A stretch of 64,000 nt of DNA from Psychromonas sp. 14N.309.X.WAT.B.A12 (GCF_030397575.1 NZ_JAPNXS010000001.1:124001-188000), one strand, 5' to 3'. Positions 46,621-56,341 are shown, counted from the first letter of the stretch. The notes: generated from the sequence alone by a model not told the origin. Translations and numbers: made by a program.

Positions 46621-46667
46621 TGTGCTGTTAACTATTGCTAATACAGTATTTAGCAGCACACCTTTTT
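46621..46667. terminator. hairpin between convergent iorB and mocA genes
   Basis: tgtgctg pairs with cagcaca around a loop with further partial pairing and is followed by cctttttatt. It is placed to end the iorB transcript. Confidence 0.6.
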
Positions 46668-46686
46668 ATTCTATTTTCTACTTTTA

Positions 46687-47376
46687 TTAATCTTTAGTAT
46701 GGCTGTCTTTTATCGTAATAGATAAAAACTGTTGTTGCCAAGCTGATAGATCTTCCTCTGTATCAATATCATGAATACCATTAGCTAAAGTTAATGTTTT
46801 CAATTGTTCGGTTTCTGCTAGTTTTTGTAACAGAGGCTTGGCTCCTTGGTCACCTTGTAATTGATTTAAATCATTGAAATGCCTTTGGTTAAAGATGGCC
46901 GGTGCAGCGAGTTGATTTTGATAATATGAACAGACGTTATGGTGGGTTTGCACCCAAAGGTCAATTAACTGTTGGTAATTATCAATACTAACTCCTATAT
47001 GGTCGCCCAAGGTTAATAACATATCGCTGGCATCAATTTGGTAACTGGCTGTTATGGCTGCTTTTATTGATGTGGATAACCCTTCATGGCTGTTTTTATT
47101 AATCACAACCTGAGTGGAATTAGGTAATAAATCTTGTAATTGCTCTTGATGAGAGCCTAAGACAACAATGATTTGGCTTTCAATATTCAAAGACTGTAGA
47201 TAATTAGATAGGGCCTTAAGTTTATTTAAGCCATGTAACAATAGTGGTTGAGTGACTTGTTCCCCATTATGGTCAATTGCGGTAATTGGCTGCATTAATT
47301 TGATACCCTTAAAGCGACGACTCTGGCCTGCCGCTAATAAGATTAGGCTAATTTTTTTAATGGTTAGATCTTTCAT
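46687..47376 (-). CDS. mocA: molybdenum cofactor nucleotidyltransferase (MocA/MobA-like)
   Basis: A 229-residue nucleotidyltransferase. The N-terminal LAAGQSRRFKGIKL motif is the nucleotide-binding loop of the MobA/MocA family, and LTLGDHIGVS near residue 120 replaces the more usual LADMP-type metal motif. It should attach CMP (or GMP) to molybdopterin for the Mo enzyme opposite it. Its ATG overlaps the xdhC stop codon by four bases (ATGA), so it is translationally coupled. It is convergent with the hydroxylase genes. Confidence 0.83.
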   Translation of the reverse strand: MKDLTIKKISLILLAAGQSRRFKGIKLMQPITAIDHNGEQVTQPLLLHGLNKLKALSNYLQSLNIESQIIVVLGSHQEQLQDLLPNSTQVVINKNSHEGLSTSIKAAITASYQIDASDMLLTLGDHIGVSIDNYQQLIDLWVQTHHNVCSYYQNQLAAPAIFNQRHFNDLNQLQGDQGAKPLLQKLAETEQLKTLTLANGIHDIDTEEDLSAWQQQFLSITIKDSHTKD

Positions 47377-48365
47377 TTTGTTTTAGTTAACTTACCGTGT
47401 AAGACCGCATGAGACTCCGCTAGAATGCTTAAAGCAATAGACTCAGGTAGTTCTCCACCGATATCAAATCCAGCTGGCGCAGAGAAAAAACTAGAAAAAT
47501 CCGACAAACTAACTTGTGCCTTAGCGAATACTTGATCTCTCCGATGGCGTGGACCGAGTAGAGCAATGTAAGCAGGGCTACTGGTAGCAACCAATTTTAT
47601 TGCTAGTGCATCTAAACCTAGATTATGTTGCATAACAACAACCGCATCGACTTTATTAAGGTGAGATGGTTGTAATGATGAAATAGGATCTTTAATTATC
47701 TTTGCATCCACAAAATTAATGGGATGTGCATAACTACTGCGTTGGTCAAATACAGATACTTTCCAACCTAACTGTAAAGCCAATTTAGCTAAAGGTTGTG
47801 CATCTAAGCCACCGCCAAAGATAGCTAAATGAAAGCGCGGCCTAAAAGGGATATTAAGTATTTTTAACCCTGAATTGGGTACACTATTGACGGATGCTTT
47901 TAGATTCTTCTCTTTGATATCAATAGGTACGACTTGTGCGTTAACTGCTGCTGAGGGGGTACCCGTATCAACTAGCGGGATGCGAAATTCACATTGGCTG
48001 CTTTCTAATTGTTGTCGAAGTGTTTCTAAATGTAAGTATTTATTATTTGGCGTCACCGGTATTAATAATAAATCAACAATACCGCCACAACCTAATTGGT
48101 GGCTGGCATCAGTTTCATCACTGGCATCGTAAGTGACGTTAATGGCTTGATCTTGTTGAATTGAACGTTGTGCATGACGCAGTAAATCACCTTCTAAGCA
48201 ACCTCCACTGACTAAACCAATACTCTTACCCAAACCATGAAATAACATCATGGCTCCAGTTTTTCGATAAGATGAACCTTGGATCTTAGTAATCACTGCA
48301 AGCACCCAATTATCATTAGGGAATAACTTCCACTGCGCTAATAAATCTTCAATATGGTGTGCCAT
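47373..48365 (-). CDS. XdhC/CoxI family Mo-enzyme maturation protein
   Basis: A 330-residue chaperone of the XdhC family that helps sulphurate the molybdenum cofactor and insert it into the xanthine dehydrogenase-type partner. The N-terminal domain has GSSYRKTGAMMLF and SGGCLEGDLLRHA near residue 45. The C-terminal Rossmann-like domain has LAIFGGGLDAQPLAKLA and GPRHRRDQV. ATG 48365 follows a tggagt site; an earlier in-frame ATG at 48380 has none. It is first in a two-gene unit with the MocA-like protein, an arrangement that supports a dedicated role for the iorAB-like enzyme. Confidence 0.87.
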   Translation of the reverse strand: MAHHIEDLLAQWKLFPNDNWVLAVITKIQGSSYRKTGAMMLFHGLGKSIGLVSGGCLEGDLLRHAQRSIQQDQAINVTYDASDETDASHQLGCGGIVDLLLIPVTPNNKYLHLETLRQQLESSQCEFRIPLVDTGTPSAAVNAQVVPIDIKEKNLKASVNSVPNSGLKILNIPFRPRFHLAIFGGGLDAQPLAKLALQLGWKVSVFDQRSSYAHPINFVDAKIIKDPISSLQPSHLNKVDAVVVMQHNLGLDALAIKLVATSSPAYIALLGPRHRRDQVFAKAQVSLSDFSSFFSAPAGFDIGGELPESIALSILAESHAVLHGKLTKTK

Positions 48366-48788
48366 TAAACTCCAATACACTGTTGTATATATGATGCTAT
48401 TTTGCTGAATATCTATTCATTATGAACAGTTTATAATGTGTCTTCTTCTATTGATGACTTATAAATTGTAGTAAAAATAAGCATACAATTAAATATGCTT
48501 ATTAACTGGTAATGTTACGATAATTCGAGACTTTTATCATGTTTTTTAGTCTACTCTTTAAATCTGCAGTAATTAAAAACGCTTAAATATTGAAAAAACT
48601 TTAATGCGGGCTATCTTTATTCATACTAATTATTTGGTATTAAAGTCATATATAGATGATATATGTTCTGTCTCTATTGCTTATTAATAATCATCACTAC
48701 TTTTATGTATAATATTTAATTCGACTATTCATATAGTTAAACAAAACCTTGAACAGTCGCAATTGAAAATACAATAAAAAGGAACAAG
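48366..48788. other. 423-bp divergent region
   Basis: Very AT-rich; separates xdhC and the glutathione transferase gene. A weak catatat/atatatg inverted repeat lies at 48647-48665. Nothing else is recognisable. Confidence 0.35.
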
Positions 48789-49418
48789 ATTATTTACACT
48801 TTATATTGGGATAAAGGCGGTGCCAATATGGCAAGCCATGCAATTTTTGAAGAATTAAATATTGATTATGAAATGGTTGAAATAGACCTGTCAAAAAAGA
48901 TGCAAAAATCAGCAGAATACTTAGCAATCAACCCCAATGGTAAGGTACCTACGTTATTACATAATGGGCAAATCATTTATGAGTCAGCTGCCATTTTAAT
49001 GTATATATTAGATCAATATCCCGAGTCGAGATTAGCGCCTGATTTAAATTCTCCAAAACGCGGTATTTATTATCAATATATGTCATGGATGTCTAATACA
49101 TTACAAGAGGCGATTGATCGTTGGGCTCATCCTGAACAGTTTGTTAGTACTGAAAATGCGATTCAAGAGGTCGTTGAACAAGCTGCGTTAGATCTTTCTC
49201 ATTGTTGGAGCATTATAGATAAGGAGTTATCAAGTAATGGTCCTTGGTTATTAGGTGATACCTTGAGCGGTGCAGATTTTCATCTGTTTATGATTGCATA
49301 TTGGAGTCGATGTTACACGAGTAGAGCACAGGATTGGACACACATTAATGACCATTATCAAGCAATGTTAAAACGTGATGCAGTACAAACAATGATGCTA
49401 CAAGAAGGTATAAATTAA
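48789..49418 (+). CDS. glutathione S-transferase family protein, apparent ATT start
   Basis: A 209-residue cytosolic GST-fold protein if read from ATT 48789. The first strand (YTLYWDKGGANMASHAIFEEL) and the second strand and cis-Pro motif (NPNGKVPTLL, then YESAAILMYI) belong to the thioredoxin-like domain; the rest is helical. The first in-frame ATG at 48828 would remove strand 1 and the catalytic-residue region, leaving a damaged domain. A good aaagg site stands four to six bases before two ATT codons (48789, 48792), and no ATG, GTG or TTG lies in frame between. Either ATT is used as start, as in infC, or an ATG has been lost. Confidence 0.8.
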   Translation: MIYTLYWDKGGANMASHAIFEELNIDYEMVEIDLSKKMQKSAEYLAINPNGKVPTLLHNGQIIYESAAILMYILDQYPESRLAPDLNSPKRGIYYQYMSWMSNTLQEAIDRWAHPEQFVSTENAIQEVVEQAALDLSHCWSIIDKELSSNGPWLLGDTLSGADFHLFMIAYWSRCYTSRAQDWTHINDHYQAMLKRDAVQTMMLQEGIN

Positions 49419-49470
49419 TCAATTATTTATTTATTCATTGATTGATTAAAAAAGGGCTAGCATTAAGGTA

Positions 49471-49503
49471 ATACCATTAAGCTTATAATATATTTAATGG
49501 TAT
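49471..49503. repeat. AT-rich inverted repeat
   Basis: Ten-base perfect arms (ataccattaa/ttaatggtat) enclose a 13-base centre in the spacer between the GST and GGDEF genes. It may end the GST transcript or be a short palindromic element. There is no T run. Confidence 0.45.
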
Positions 49504-49560
49504 AGATTATTAAGACAGGGATCAGTTTCTTTTAGGCCTGATACTTTTTAAGGTGTATTT

Positions 49561-51006
49561 ATGGATGAAGAACACAACAAGAGTTCAAATAAAATATTGT
49601 TTAATACGTTTGATTTTAAAACAGATATGTTACAGCTGACGTTATTAACGGAAATGTTTGATAATTTTTCTGAAGCCGTTTTAGTTGCGAATACAGAAAG
49701 AAAAATGATCTATATGAACAATACCTTTGCAGAGTTGTTTGGATACCAAAAACAAGAACTATATGGCCATCAAACAAAGATGCTTTATGCTGATGAATCA
49801 GACTTTTTGGAGCAGGGAAATAAACGTTTTAACCCTGATAGCCAAGCAACTGCCAATACTTATCGTGTTAGTTATCAACGTAAAGGCGGAGCACAGTTTC
49901 TAGGCTTAACCACTGGTGCTGCGATGCGCTCTTCTTTAGGTGAGGTGGTTGGTTATATTGCCATTATCCGTTCAGCACGTTCTGCTGAACAGTCCTTAGA
50001 CACATTACAACAAATCCATAATATTACGTCTAATGTTGATTTAAATTATGACCAACGTGTAGATAGGCTATTAAATATTGGGTTAAACCATTTTGGTTTT
50101 GAAATCGCGATAATATCGCATATCACGGGGAGTGATTATATTGTTGAAAGTTGTGTTGATGTTAATGAAGAGCTGCAACCCTCTACTTGTTTTGATGTTT
50201 CAGGCACATACTGTGTTCATACATTGCAAGCCGATAAAACCATAGGGTTTCATTTTACGGCGCAAAGCGACATTAAAGATCACCCTTGTTATCAGAATTT
50301 TCAGCTGGAATCTTATATTGGAACTCCGATCAAGGTTGATGGGGAGTTATATGGGACAGTCAACTTCTCAAGCCACAAACCGACTGAACCATTTTGTATA
50401 GATGATTATATTTTGATGGGGATATTAGCGGATACTTTAAGTTTTTTAATTTATAAGAAACTCTCTGAACAAGAGTTATTATTATTAGCGAGTACTGATG
50501 AATTAACTGGCTTGTTAAATAGGCGAGCAACGTTAGAACGATTAAACGAACAAGCTAAAATGTCTAGTCGGGCAGGATACAATCTCACTATTATTTTTAT
50601 TGATATTGATCATTTTAAATATATTAATGACCAATGGGGGCATATTGCAGGCGATCATGCGTTAAAAGGCTTTTCCAGTATAATTAAAGAGTTAGGCCGA
50701 GAAACTGATTTTTGTGGACGCATTGGTGGAGAGGAGTTTATTTTTGCGATGCCTGTTTCAAGTGAAGCTGGTGCTTTACAAATGGCTAATAACTTACGTA
50801 AAAAATTGCAACAGCAAAGCATTGAGATAGGCGATGATGTTTTTGTTAATTTAACGTTTAGTGCCGGCTTAGCTATATATCAAAGTGGAGAGTCAATTGA
50901 GTCATTACTGATGCGTGCTGATCAAGCTATGTATCAAGCAAAACAAAAGGGTAGAGATCAAATTTGTTTGGCAGAGGTCATTAAGCCACAGCGAAATGAA
51001 GCTTAA
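49561..51006 (+). CDS. diguanylate cyclase with PAS and GAF sensor domains
   Basis: A 481-residue cytosolic signal protein with no membrane span. Residues 28-140 are a PAS domain (ERKMIYMNNTFAELFGY). Residues 160-300 form a GAF domain with a cysteine-containing pocket (SGTYCVH). The GGDEF domain is at 305-475. The active-site motif is GGEEF (389-393), and the inhibitory I-site RETD (380-383) stands exactly five residues ahead, so it should make cyclic di-GMP and be feedback-inhibited. No EAL domain is present. Ribosome site aaggtg. The signal sensed is unknown; a redox or small-ligand cue is plausible. Confidence 0.92.
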   Translation: MDEEHNKSSNKILFNTFDFKTDMLQLTLLTEMFDNFSEAVLVANTERKMIYMNNTFAELFGYQKQELYGHQTKMLYADESDFLEQGNKRFNPDSQATANTYRVSYQRKGGAQFLGLTTGAAMRSSLGEVVGYIAIIRSARSAEQSLDTLQQIHNITSNVDLNYDQRVDRLLNIGLNHFGFEIAIISHITGSDYIVESCVDVNEELQPSTCFDVSGTYCVHTLQADKTIGFHFTAQSDIKDHPCYQNFQLESYIGTPIKVDGELYGTVNFSSHKPTEPFCIDDYILMGILADTLSFLIYKKLSEQELLLLASTDELTGLLNRRATLERLNEQAKMSSRAGYNLTIIFIDIDHFKYINDQWGHIAGDHALKGFSSIIKELGRETDFCGRIGGEEFIFAMPVSSEAGALQMANNLRKKLQQQSIEIGDDVFVNLTFSAGLAIYQSGESIESLLMRADQAMYQAKQKGRDQICLAEVIKPQRNEA

Positions 51007-51067
51007 CCCAGTATAAACCTTGTTTATGTTATGGTCTCTTTTTTAATAAATCGTTTAGGTTCAACAT

Positions 51068-52105
51068 ATGCAAAGACAGTTAACATTATTATTTAGTATT
51101 ATTCTACTTACTTTAGTTTACGGTTGTTCTGATGAGGATAAAAAGAGTATAGAAAAAAATGCTGGTGAAAAAGTTATCAATGCACCAGTTGACCCTAGTT
51201 TGTTTGCTAATGGTGCTATTGTTGGTGATGTTGAAACCGTTGAGTGTACGTTAAGCGGCGGTACTGAAACCAGTTGTTATCGAATCACTATTGCCGGAGC
51301 TCCAGCCGATCCTGATTCATCTCCAGAAGGCCCATATTGTCCACCAACAATAGAGTCGAGTGCAGAAGATGGAGGTACATGGATTGATGGTGAAGGTACT
51401 GTCTATCAAGTTGACGGTGAATTTATTAAAAATTTGTCGACACTGTATAAAGATAAAAAATGGCAAATGTACGATATTAAAACAGGCGAAATTACTGTTA
51501 TAGATGGTGCGAAAGGTTGTGAGATTGCTGGTGACCCTAGGCCTATTCCTGGTTTTAATAATTTCTGCTTGTCTTGCTCCTTGGAAGACTTAGATGGTGG
51601 AATTCAAAAAACAGTCTTAATCCCCAAAGTGCCTGTGCCAGCGACTAAGTCGACAACTATTAATGCTAGGTCTAATATTGGTATTGCTTTGAATGGTGTA
51701 CTATTCGGTCCTCCTGCACCATTAGATATGATATTAAGCTCTTATACTCTCGGTGTATTAGATGATTGTGGTGCACATGCTAACCCACACGAAGGTTACC
51801 ATTATCATTCCGCCAACGGGTGTTCTGAAATTGGTATTCAGGAAGATGGGCACTCAGCCATGATTGGCTATGCATTAGATGGATATGCAGTTTATGCGAA
51901 AACAGATAAAGATACTGTTGAGTCTAAAGGTTTAGATGCATGTGGAGGTGAAACGGATCCTATACGTGGTTACCATTATCATGCTTCCGCACCTGGAACA
52001 AATCAGATATTCGGTTGTTTTATGGGGGAAACAGGACATTTTGAAGGGGAAGCAAAAAGACCAGAAGGTGGTCCTAACGGTCAGCAAGGCCCTCCAAAAG
52101 ATTAA
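51068..52105 (+). CDS. YHYH-domain lipoprotein
   Basis: A 345-residue envelope protein with a lipobox (LVYGC, Cys20) after a short signal peptide. The central domain has paired YHYH motifs (GYHYHSANGCSE near residue 247; GYHYHASAPG near 305) with a GYALDGYAVYA stretch between them, as in YHYH-family proteins. These motifs may bind metal through the histidines; the function is not established. Eight or more cysteines outside the lipobox suggest disulphides. The C-terminus is Gly/Pro-rich and disordered. It is probably cotranscribed with the GGDEF gene 61 bp upstream. Confidence 0.83.
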   Translation: MQRQLTLLFSIILLTLVYGCSDEDKKSIEKNAGEKVINAPVDPSLFANGAIVGDVETVECTLSGGTETSCYRITIAGAPADPDSSPEGPYCPPTIESSAEDGGTWIDGEGTVYQVDGEFIKNLSTLYKDKKWQMYDIKTGEITVIDGAKGCEIAGDPRPIPGFNNFCLSCSLEDLDGGIQKTVLIPKVPVPATKSTTINARSNIGIALNGVLFGPPAPLDMILSSYTLGVLDDCGAHANPHEGYHYHSANGCSEIGIQEDGHSAMIGYALDGYAVYAKTDKDTVESKGLDACGGETDPIRGYHYHASAPGTNQIFGCFMGETGHFEGEAKRPEGGPNGQQGPPKD

Positions 52106-52315
52106 TTAAGTCATGTGTACGAGTTTCGTGACTATATTAAGCTTGTTTTCACTTTGCTTAACCTTACTCACAATAAACCTGTTAAATGTGAGCAGTTAAG
52201 TAGGGTTAGTTTGTTAGCTACTTTAGTTTAGGTGTTGAATTATTTATTAAATAATAGACCCCGTCAGTTAAGTTTATTTATAACCGTTGTTGGTTATTTA
52301 GGGGGTATTTTTAGC

Positions 52316-53101
52316 ATGGCTTTAGCATTAACAGACATCATTAACTTAGATGGTAGCCCTTTACAAGATCAAGCCTTTATTAAGGCATGCAAGCGCACTT
52401 TAGATAAGACCGGCGTATTAGTAATAAAAGACTTTTTAAAAGCTACAGTGATTTCATTGCTACAACAAGAAGGCAAAGATAATCAACACCTTGCTTATTA
52501 TACAAGCAATAAACATAACGTATATTTAACCGAAAGTGATGTTAACTATAGTGATTCTCACCCAAGAAATCGCCAAGTAGTTTCTTCTAAAGGTTGCATT
52601 ACTACTGATCAGATTCCTGTTAATTCAGCATTACACAGCCTTTATCAAGCGGCTGAGTTTCGTGATTTCTTATGTGAAGTGCTGGGTGAACAAGCTTTGT
52701 ACGAATATGCTGACCCATTATCATCAATTAACTTACATTATGCGGGTGAGGGGCAAGAGCTAGGATGGCATTACGACAATTCATCATTTGCCATTACGTT
52801 AATGGTTCAAAGCCCTAAAGAAGGCGGTATTTTTGAATATGTAAAAGATGTACGAGATGCTGATAATGGTGATATGAACTATTCAATGTCGGGGAAAATA
52901 TTAGACGGGGTTATCGACAGCGAAAGCTTGTCAATGGCGGATGGTGCATTGGTATTGTTTAGAGGTAGGAACTCAATACATAGGGTAACACCAACCGTTG
53001 GCGAGCAAACAAGGATGTTAGTGGTATTAGCTTATAATACACAGCCTAATATTAGTTTATCTGAGTCTGCTCGTATGACTTTCTTTGGGCGCTTAGATTA
53101 A
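52316..53101 (+). CDS. 2-oxoglutarate/Fe(II)-type oxygenase-like protein
   Basis: A 261-residue cytosolic protein with the jelly-roll iron site: GWHYDNSSFAITLMV gives the HxD pair, and RNSIHRVTP gives the distal His, followed by an arginine (QTRMLVVLAYN) for 2-oxoglutarate. This resembles the prolyl-hydroxylase-like or phytanoyl-like group; no specific substrate is assigned. ATG 52316 follows ggggg at nine bases; a TTG at 52232 with weaker support would add 28 hydrophobic residues. The neighbours give no pathway. Confidence 0.75.
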   Translation: MALALTDIINLDGSPLQDQAFIKACKRTLDKTGVLVIKDFLKATVISLLQQEGKDNQHLAYYTSNKHNVYLTESDVNYSDSHPRNRQVVSSKGCITTDQIPVNSALHSLYQAAEFRDFLCEVLGEQALYEYADPLSSINLHYAGEGQELGWHYDNSSFAITLMVQSPKEGGIFEYVKDVRDADNGDMNYSMSGKILDGVIDSESLSMADGALVLFRGRNSIHRVTPTVGEQTRMLVVLAYNTQPNISLSESARMTFFGRLD

Positions 53102-53128
53102 TATCTAACACGCTTTATTGCGTACTAG

Positions 53129-54079
53129 CTACATTAATTTTAACCAGTATAGTAACGAAACACCTAGGCTACAGGTGATTAATGAGCCAATAGTCGTCAT
53201 AGCAATAATATTCGCAGCTAATTCCGCACTATGCCCCATCGCTCGAGCCATCACATAGCTCGCTGCCGCCGTTGGTGCTGCGGACATAAAGAACACTAAC
53301 CCTAACAATTCACCTTGATAACCTAAACAATAAGCGCCAGCAGTAATTAATATTGGTCCGACTACGATTTTTAAAATAGTTGAAAAACGACAATTAAAGC
53401 TATTATTTTTTAACGCTTGTACACTTAAACTTGCTCCTGTACACAGTAGTGCAACGGGCAGAGTCATATCTGAAAAATATTGTCCGGTATTTATGATAAG
53501 TTCCGGTACTGGGATATTTAATAAAAAGCAAACCAAACCTAACAAGATGCTAATGATCAATGGATTTTTAAGAATCGACTTAACCATATTAATAATTATC
53601 GCTAGATTAAACCCTTCCTTTTTCGGCGATAAAATAATTACCGATAGAATGTTATAGAGTATTGTGTGTGAAGCAACGTATACAGCAGCTAAACCTAAGG
53701 TTGCTTCACCATATACATTACTCACATAAGCTAAACCGATGATCGCAGTGTTACTTCTGAATGCACCTTGAATGATCACTCCATGTTGGACTTTTTCTGT
53801 TACCCAAAATTTAGTGGCGATGATGCACAGTAAAAAGAAGATAAAATTAGCGGAAATCCCAAAAGCAATTAAGTAAAAATCAATCTCTGCTTGGTGGTCC
53901 ATTTTGACAATACTAAGGAAGAGAAGTGTCGGTAACGTTACTTTAAATACTAGTTTAGAGCCTACTTCAATAAAACTATCATTGATCGTACCTGTTCTAT
54001 TTAAAAACCAGCCTAGAAAAAGTAATAAACAGATAGGGCCGACAATAGAAAAGGAAAATTGTAAGGATTCGAAAAACAT
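53129..54079 (-). CDS. AEC family (auxin efflux carrier-type) transporter
   Basis: A 316-residue ten-span carrier of the AEC family. The N-terminal half has ICLLLFLGWFLNRTG and FRSNTAIIGLAYVSNVYGE (the family's N-A-x-I-G block near residue 108). The second half has PVALLCTGASLSV near residue 210 and MSAAPTAAASYVMARAMG near residue 268. Bacterial members move malate, malonate or other organic acids. No malonate or malate genes lie nearby, so the substrate is open. It is convergent with the oxygenase gene. Confidence 0.88.
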   Translation of the reverse strand: MFFESLQFSFSIVGPICLLLFLGWFLNRTGTINDSFIEVGSKLVFKVTLPTLLFLSIVKMDHQAEIDFYLIAFGISANFIFFLLCIIATKFWVTEKVQHGVIIQGAFRSNTAIIGLAYVSNVYGEATLGLAAVYVASHTILYNILSVIILSPKKEGFNLAIIINMVKSILKNPLIISILLGLVCFLLNIPVPELIINTGQYFSDMTLPVALLCTGASLSVQALKNNSFNCRFSTILKIVVGPILITAGAYCLGYQGELLGLVFFMSAAPTAAASYVMARAMGHSAELAANIIAMTTIGSLITCSLGVSLLYWLKLM

Positions 54080-54169
54080 AGTTTAGCACTCATAGAAACA
54101 GAAAATAGGAGGCAATGAAGCGCTTACGATTAAAAGTGCAATCCATTGCTATTATTAATTGATGCCGGT

Positions 54170-54466
54170 TTAACTAAAAATACTATCACCCATTTGATCA
54201 ATAGTAATTTTGGCTTTTCTAATGGTCATATCAATACAGTCATCGCGATTAGCAACAACATCAGAACGAATGAAAGTATGCGTTTGTAATTGCTCATCAA
54301 GTTGTTTGGTGATTGCGGCAGATAAACGATATTGACCTCCTTCACTAATAGGGGAAGGAGTAATAGTAAAACCTTTGTATTCGGTACTCTCTTCAACAGG
54401 TGGTGCTTCCGGCGTGTTATTACTATCGCTTGAAAAGAGTGATGTTAGCGTTGACAAAAATCCCAT
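54170..54466 (-). CDS. HlyU family protein
   Basis: A 98-residue protein of the HlyU-like Pfam family (PF10115). It begins MGFLSTLTSLF and contains EYKGFTITPSPISEGGQYRL, then HTFIRSDVVANRDDC and a final KITIDQMGD block. Despite the name these proteins are not the ArsR-type HlyU regulator of Vibrio; their role is unproven. Ribosome site aaggat. It stands alone between two transporter genes. Confidence 0.83.
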   Translation of the reverse strand: MGFLSTLTSLFSSDSNNTPEAPPVEESTEYKGFTITPSPISEGGQYRLSAAITKQLDEQLQTHTFIRSDVVANRDDCIDMTIRKAKITIDQMGDSIFS

Positions 54467-54569
54467 TACTTTTAATCCTTATAAAAATATATTTGTTAAG
54501 ACATTGTAAATCAAAGTGCTTTTAATGTGTTATTTATCTTACATAAGAATAATCAGGAGTTTTAGACAT

Positions 54570-54602
54570 AAAAAAAGCAACTAAAGTAGTTGCTTTTTTA
54601 TT
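54570..54602 (-). terminator. Rho-independent terminator of the NSS transporter gene
   Basis: gcaacta/tagttgc with a three-base loop is flanked by A and T runs, so on the minus strand it ends in six T. It lies about 50 bp after the stop codon. Confidence 0.85.
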
Positions 54603-54648
54603 GCGTAAACCTAACCGGTTAATTCAACATTTAAACATATTTAAATGT

Positions 54649-56031
54649 TTACAATAAACCTATTGCATTGGCGAATACTAATAAAATACCAATCGGTGCA
54701 ACAAAGCGCAACAGAATCAAGATTATTACAAATGGTGTACCTGTTAAGTGTAGCTCTTCTTGCAAAATGTTTGGTTTGATAACCCAACCAGCAAAGATAG
54801 AGATAAATATACCGCCTAATGGTAACAAGATATTAGCCGTCAAATAATCTAAGAATTCAAAGATATCTCCGCCCATACCAAATGATAGCTTAGTCCATTC
54901 AGCACCTGCAAAAGAGTAAATTGAACATAAACTGAGCACCCAAATACCTACACCAGCAACGATTGCAGCTTTAGTTCTGCTCATTTTTTGACGTTCAACT
55001 AAGTACGCTGTCGGGGACTCTAACAGTGCAATAACTGAAGTGAATGCTGCAAATACAATCATGATAAAGAATAATGTACCTACAAAGTCACCAAAGGGCA
55101 TTGAACCAAACGCTAATGGGATTGATTGGAATAATAACCCTGGTCCTGCACTTGGCTCTAAACCATTTGCAAACACAATTGGGTAAATAGCTAAACCCGC
55201 GATTAAAGCAACAATAGTATCTGCAATAGCGATAGTGATCGATGTCTTAACGATAGACACACCTTTAGGCAGGTAAGCACCGTATGTCATCATAATTCCC
55301 ATTGCTAAGCTAAGTGTGAAAAAGGCATGACCCAATGCTACTAAAGCTCCTTCAATGGTTAATTGAGAGAAATCAACATGAAACATGAAATTAAAAGCAG
55401 CTGCAAAATCACCTACAACAGCAGAATAAAACATGATACCAACTAGCAAGACAAGTAATGCTGGCATCAAGTAAGTAATTGCTGTTTCTAAGCCTTTTTT
55501 CACCCCTTTTGAAATAACGTAAATAGCAGCAATAAGTGTTAACGTTGACCACACCATTAATTGCGATACGCTGGTAATTAATTCAGTAAATAGTGCGCCA
55601 ATCACATCCGCATTAGTTGCAGGGTCTGCAGCCGCAGCACTGAACTCGCCTGAGCCAGAAAAGAATACGTAAGCAGCGGCCCAGCCAGCAATAACAGCAT
55701 AGAAGCTAAGAATAAGGAAACCAGCAATAACCCCGATCGTACCAATTAAAGACCAGTGAGATGAGCGCCCTGATTCTGCGGCAACATGCGCAATAGCATT
55801 CGCTGGCGTTGAGCGGCCACGTTTACCAATGATTACTTCTGCCATCATGACAGGAATACCAATTAGTAGAATACACAATAGGTAAACCAGTACAAATGCA
55901 CCGCCACCATTTTCTCCCATTATGTATGGAAATTTCCAGATGTTACCTAGACCTACAGCTGCGCCTGTTGCAGCTAAAACATACGCGTATCGACTTGACC
56001 ATCGATTAGACACTTGTGTATCAGTACTCAT
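54649..56031 (-). CDS. neurotransmitter:sodium symporter family transporter
   Basis: A 460-residue sodium-dependent transporter of the NSS (LeuT-like) family. The signature is clear in helix 1: AATGAAVGLGNIWKFPYIMGENGGGAFV (residues 16-43), where sodium and substrate bind. Later come SLAMGIMMTYGAYLP near residue 240 and PLAFGSMPFGDFVGTLFF. About eleven or twelve spans are predicted. It is full length. An amino acid is the expected substrate. Ribosome site aaggat. It is monocistronic, with a strong terminator. Confidence 0.92.
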   Translation of the reverse strand: MSTDTQVSNRWSSRYAYVLAATGAAVGLGNIWKFPYIMGENGGGAFVLVYLLCILLIGIPVMMAEVIIGKRGRSTPANAIAHVAAESGRSSHWSLIGTIGVIAGFLILSFYAVIAGWAAAYVFFSGSGEFSAAAADPATNADVIGALFTELITSVSQLMVWSTLTLIAAIYVISKGVKKGLETAITYLMPALLVLLVGIMFYSAVVGDFAAAFNFMFHVDFSQLTIEGALVALGHAFFTLSLAMGIMMTYGAYLPKGVSIVKTSITIAIADTIVALIAGLAIYPIVFANGLEPSAGPGLLFQSIPLAFGSMPFGDFVGTLFFIMIVFAAFTSVIALLESPTAYLVERQKMSRTKAAIVAGVGIWVLSLCSIYSFAGAEWTKLSFGMGGDIFEFLDYLTANILLPLGGIFISIFAGWVIKPNILQEELHLTGTPFVIILILLRFVAPIGILLVFANAIGLL

Positions 56032-56341
56032 TTAAATCCTTGAATGTAAATAAATAGGTATATTTATGTCTTATGCGACATAAAAATATCTATTATGTAA
56101 ATAATGGCGTAAGAATAATAAAAGTTCGGCAAAGAGGCTACTGAAACACGCATAAAAATTAATTTAAGTCATAAAAGGCAGGACTTTTGACGTGCTATGG
56201 TCATTTTATGAACGTATAGACCTTAATTACCGAGTTCTTTACTGCTGTTAGTTGACAGTAGAGGTCACTATAAGGTTATCTAGCATTGTTTCATTAAGTT
56301 TTTGTGTTCGCTTTCATAATCATTTTAAATTGGAGAAGAAA
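56032..56341. other. 310-bp divergent region between the NSS and nicotinamidase genes
   Basis: AT-rich, with both promoters expected inside. I found no convincing NrtR- or NadQ-type operator and no RNA structure. Confidence 0.35.
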
